Shown here one piece after another: positions 4,195 to 6,718 of a stretch of 6,718 nucleotides of DNA (position 1 is its first letter; the number at the start of each line of letters is the position of its first letter). Where the stretch lies: positions 1-6,718 of the forward strand of contig JBKGYK010000105.1 in assembly GCA_046546095.1 (NCBI GenBank), in the 5' to 3' direction. The notes under the pieces are model-generated. The model saw only the letters and a list, made by a program, of their open reading frames with translations, searched no databases and was not told where the DNA came from. The stretch comes from JAQIBY01 sp046546095 (GTDB lineage: Bacteria > Bacteroidota > Bacteroidia > Bacteroidales > ML635J-15). The position numbers were made by a program, and so were the translations under genes.

Positions 4195-6648
4195 ATGAAA
4201 CGAGTATTTCTTTTTGCGGTAGTATTTCTGGGCTTTGGCTTGATAACAAAAGCCCAAAAAATCACTGGTGTAGTAAGCGATGAAAACAAGGACCCGCTTG
4301 TCGGGGTGAACATCAGTGTTGTGAATTCATTTAGCGGAACAGTTAGCGGGGCAGACGGAAGCTACAATCTGCAGTTGAAACAAGGAAAACACAATATCCG
4401 CTTTTCCTACCTTGGTTATGAAACTGAAACACATGAGGTGAATATCAGGGACGGAAGCCGGGAGCTGGATGTTCAGATGCAACCAAAAGCCATGGTTGCC
4501 GAAGATGTCATTGTCAGTGCAACCAGAGCATCTGACAATACCCCCACCTCTCACAAAACACTGGATGAAGAGGAAATTGAAGAGCGGAAAATGGTGCAGG
4601 ATATTCCCTATCTGATTCAGCTTTCACCATCTGTAGTGGCAACCAGCGAAAGCGGAACCGGCGTGGGATATACAAGTTTCAGGGTGCGCGGCACCGATCC
4701 CACACGCGTGAATATCACTGTTGACGGGATTCCATACAACGATGCCGAATCGCAGGGATCCTATTTCGTGAACATGCCGGATTTTACCAATTCGGTGAAA
4801 TCCGTGCAGATTCAGCGCGGTGTGGGTACCTCCACCAATGGCGCCGGGGCATTTGGGGCTACCATGAATTTCAAAACCAAAGGCATCAACGCCAAACCCT
4901 ATGCAGAACTTGATGCAGCCGGTGGATCATTCAATACCTTGCGGGGTTCTGTCATGGCAGGTACAGGTTTGCTCAACGATCATTTTACCCTGGATGCAAG
5001 ATACAGCAAGGTGGCTTCCGATGGATATGTGGACAGAGCCTTTGTTGATCATGAATCCTTTAGCTTGTCTGCTGCATACCGTGGCGAAAACGATCTGCTG
5101 AAGGCCAGCATTATCCACGGCGATCAGCGAACAGGGATTTCATGGTGGGGAATACCGGAAGATTCTCTGGAAACCAACCGGACATTCAACCCGGCAGGTA
5201 TGTATATCGATGCAAACGGCGACCTGCAATTTTACGACGGTCAGACCGACAATTACGTGCAGACGCATTATCACCTGCATTATACGCATGTGTTTAACAG
5301 GCATCTGAACATAAATGTCTCCGGTCATTACACACGTGGCGACGGCTATTACGAACAGTATCAGGATCCTTTGGTAGTGTCCGATTCCACCGATGTTGAA
5401 TTGAATTATTACGGATTGCCAAATGTGGAACTCGGGGATTCTCTTATTACACATTCGGATGTTATCCGCCGGAAAATGATGGCCAACGATTTTTATGGTG
5501 GCCTGTTTTCGCTCAACTACAATCAGGGCAACTGGGATGCAACCTTTGGCGGTGGCTGGAACAAATATGATGGCGATCATTTTGGTGAAATTGTCTGGAT
5601 GCGCTATGCTTCAACTTCTGAACTAAATGACCGGTTCTATGATAATACCGGCATTAAAACAGATGCAAATCTGTATGCCAAACTCAATTATGCCTTTTCT
5701 GAAAACTTCAACGCTTTTGGTGATGTGCAATACCGGCACATCAATTATGATATGAGCGGGAAGGATTACGACCTGATGCCTGACGGAAGTAAAAAAAATC
5801 TGGACCAGCAGCACAGCTTCGATTTTGTCAATCCAAAAGCAGGTGTGTTTTACCGGCTGAATGAGCGTATGAATGCATATGCTTCTTTTGCCCTGGGAAA
5901 CCGGGAACCAACACGTACTCATTTTAAAGATGCAACCGGTGATCCTACCAAAACCCCAAAACCGGAAACACTCTATGATTATGAGCTCGGTTATCAATAC
6001 AGTGGCGGTAATTTTGCTGCCGGAATCAACCTGTATTATATGGATTATGATAATCAACTGGTGCCAACCGGCGAAAAGAGCTCTGTAGGTTATGATATCA
6101 TGACCAATGTGAAAGAATCTTATCGCCGGGGTATTGAGCTGATGGCCGGTTTTAGGTTTAATGAGCTGGTAGACTGGAACCTGAATGCTACTTTCTCGCA
6201 GAATAAAATTCTCAATTTTACCTATTGGGCGAGCTATTACGATGCTGACTGGAATGAATACTACCAGCCAAAGACGGTTGATGAAACAGAAATTGCATAT
6301 TCTCCCTCTGTCATAGCAAGCAGCAACCTGAGATTCCATCCTTTTGACGGTTTTGATGTGGCTTTGGTCAGCAAATATGTGGGAAAACAGTATTTTGATA
6401 ACCTTGCCAGCGAGCAGCGTATGCTGGATCCCTATTTTGTCAGCGATGTTGAGTTTGCATACAATTTTTCCACCAGTCTGATACCTGAAATATCCCTGAA
6501 ATTCCAGATCAACAATGTGTTGAATGAAACGTATAGCAACAACGCTTATGGTGGTGTGTGGTACGAAGATGGTGTAGAGAAATCATGGGCATACCATTTC
6601 CCGCAGGCCGGCATACATTTTATGGGCGGCGTAAATCTGAAATTTTAA
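4195..6648 (+). CDS. TonB-dependent outer-membrane receptor, thiamine-regulated (probable thiamine or thiamine-related uptake)
   Basis: The 817-residue precursor moves a scarce nutrient across the outer membrane using energy from TonB-ExbBD. The signal peptide covers 1-20 (cut before Q21). A carboxypeptidase-regulatory-like domain (22-95, starting KITGVVSDEN) is typical of Bacteroidota receptors. A TonB-box-like segment, EDVIVSATR, lies at 103-111. The plug domain follows to about 230, with FRVRGTDP (162-169), VDGIPYND (176-183) and IQRGVGTSTNGAGAFG (206-221). The rest is a 22-strand-type barrel ending VNLKF. The TPP riboswitch 70 bases upstream makes thiamine, a phosphorylated form or a precursor the likely cargo; the receptor called OMthi in Bacteroides thetaiotaomicron is the known parallel. 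No SusD-like partner is present, so it is not a typical SusC glycan system. The gene is complete, the ATG at 4195 lies in an AT-rich leader without Shine-Dalgarno, and a terminator follows directly, so it is transcribed alone. Confidence 0.92.
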   Translation: MKRVFLFAVVFLGFGLITKAQKITGVVSDENKDPLVGVNISVVNSFSGTVSGADGSYNLQLKQGKHNIRFSYLGYETETHEVNIRDGSRELDVQMQPKAMVAEDVIVSATRASDNTPTSHKTLDEEEIEERKMVQDIPYLIQLSPSVVATSESGTGVGYTSFRVRGTDPTRVNITVDGIPYNDAESQGSYFVNMPDFTNSVKSVQIQRGVGTSTNGAGAFGATMNFKTKGINAKPYAELDAAGGSFNTLRGSVMAGTGLLNDHFTLDARYSKVASDGYVDRAFVDHESFSLSAAYRGENDLLKASIIHGDQRTGISWWGIPEDSLETNRTFNPAGMYIDANGDLQFYDGQTDNYVQTHYHLHYTHVFNRHLNINVSGHYTRGDGYYEQYQDPLVVSDSTDVELNYYGLPNVELGDSLITHSDVIRRKMMANDFYGGLFSLNYNQGNWDATFGGGWNKYDGDHFGEIVWMRYASTSELNDRFYDNTGIKTDANLYAKLNYAFSENFNAFGDVQYRHINYDMSGKDYDLMPDGSKKNLDQQHSFDFVNPKAGVFYRLNERMNAYASFALGNREPTRTHFKDATGDPTKTPKPETLYDYELGYQYSGGNFAAGINLYYMDYDNQLVPTGEKSSVGYDIMTNVKESYRRGIELMAGFRFNELVDWNLNATFSQNKILNFTYWASYYDADWNEYYQPKTVDETEIAYSPSVIASSNLRFHPFDGFDVALVSKYVGKQYFDNLASEQRMLDPYFVSDVEFAYNFSTSLIPEISLKFQINNVLNETYSNNAYGGVWYEDGVEKSWAYHFPQAGIHFMGGVNLKF

Positions 6649-6670
6649 ACAATAATCCTTTTACATACCC

Positions 6671-6705
6671 AAAATGCCATCCGCTACCCAGCGGGTGGCA
6701 TTTTT
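6671..6705 (+). terminator. Rho-independent terminator of the receptor gene
   Basis: TGCCATCCGCT (6675-6685) pairs with AGCGGGTGGCA (6690-6700): 11 pairs including one G-T, around a four-base ACCC loop. AAAA before the stem and TTTTT after it extend the pairing and supply the T-run. It lies 23 bases after the stop codon. Because of the A-run on the left it may also stop transcription arriving from the right. Confidence 0.9.
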
Positions 6706-6718
6706 GCTTTGTACTGTC

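Noticed and set aside
5623..6339. 238-codon minus-strand frame inside the receptor gene
   Set aside because: It is long but fully antisense to the conserved barrel-coding frame, with no ribosome site or recognisable domain. It is most likely a by-product of codon bias.
4195..6648. SusC-type glycan receptor
   Set aside because: No SusD-like gene is present, the protein is shorter than most SusC proteins, and a TPP riboswitch controls it.

Overview
The window looks like chromosomal DNA from a member of the Bacteroidota, probably Bacteroidales or Marinilabiliales-like. Four things point that way. There are promoter-like sites of the Bacteroidota type (TTTG, about 20 bases, TAnnTTTG). Ribosome binding sites are mostly AT-rich and lack a Shine-Dalgarno sequence. 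All three exported proteins have signal peptides predicted to cleave just before a glutamine. The TonB-dependent receptor starts with a carboxypeptidase-regulatory-like domain. The assignment rests on these traits, not on a database match.

Layout. Positions 1-385 hold no gene I can support. Positions 386-2702 are a two-gene minus-strand operon: a BASS-family (bile acid:sodium symporter-like) transporter followed, with an 11-base overlap, by a PlsC-type acyltransferase with a membrane-embedded C-terminal half. Positions 2703-2900 are a divergent promoter region. Positions 2901-3932 hold two tandem plus-strand paralogues, each a small secreted protein with features of an outer-membrane beta-barrel, ending in a terminator-like hairpin. 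Positions 4011-4194 hold a promoter, a TPP (thiamine pyrophosphate) riboswitch and its leader. Positions 4195-6648 encode a TonB-dependent outer-membrane receptor, followed at once by a strong rho-independent terminator.

How it works together. The riboswitch makes the receptor a thiamine-responsive gene, so its likely cargo is thiamine or a thiamine precursor or derivative. Thiamine pyrophosphate should lower its expression. The terminator shows that it is transcribed alone here, without an inner-membrane thiamine transporter or kinase. Nothing in the sequence ties the transporter/acyltransferase operon or the paired barrel proteins to thiamine.

Most interesting observation. The riboswitch leader contains two mutually exclusive 11-base-pair helices. 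One (4049-4059 with 4157-4167) would break aptamer stems P1 and P2. The other (4163-4173 with 4183-4193) would close the ribosome-loading leader right up to the start codon. They share 4163-4167, which gives a complete and testable translational switch. The rest of the window is made of recognisable families; I see no CRISPR array, mobile element, tRNA or rRNA.
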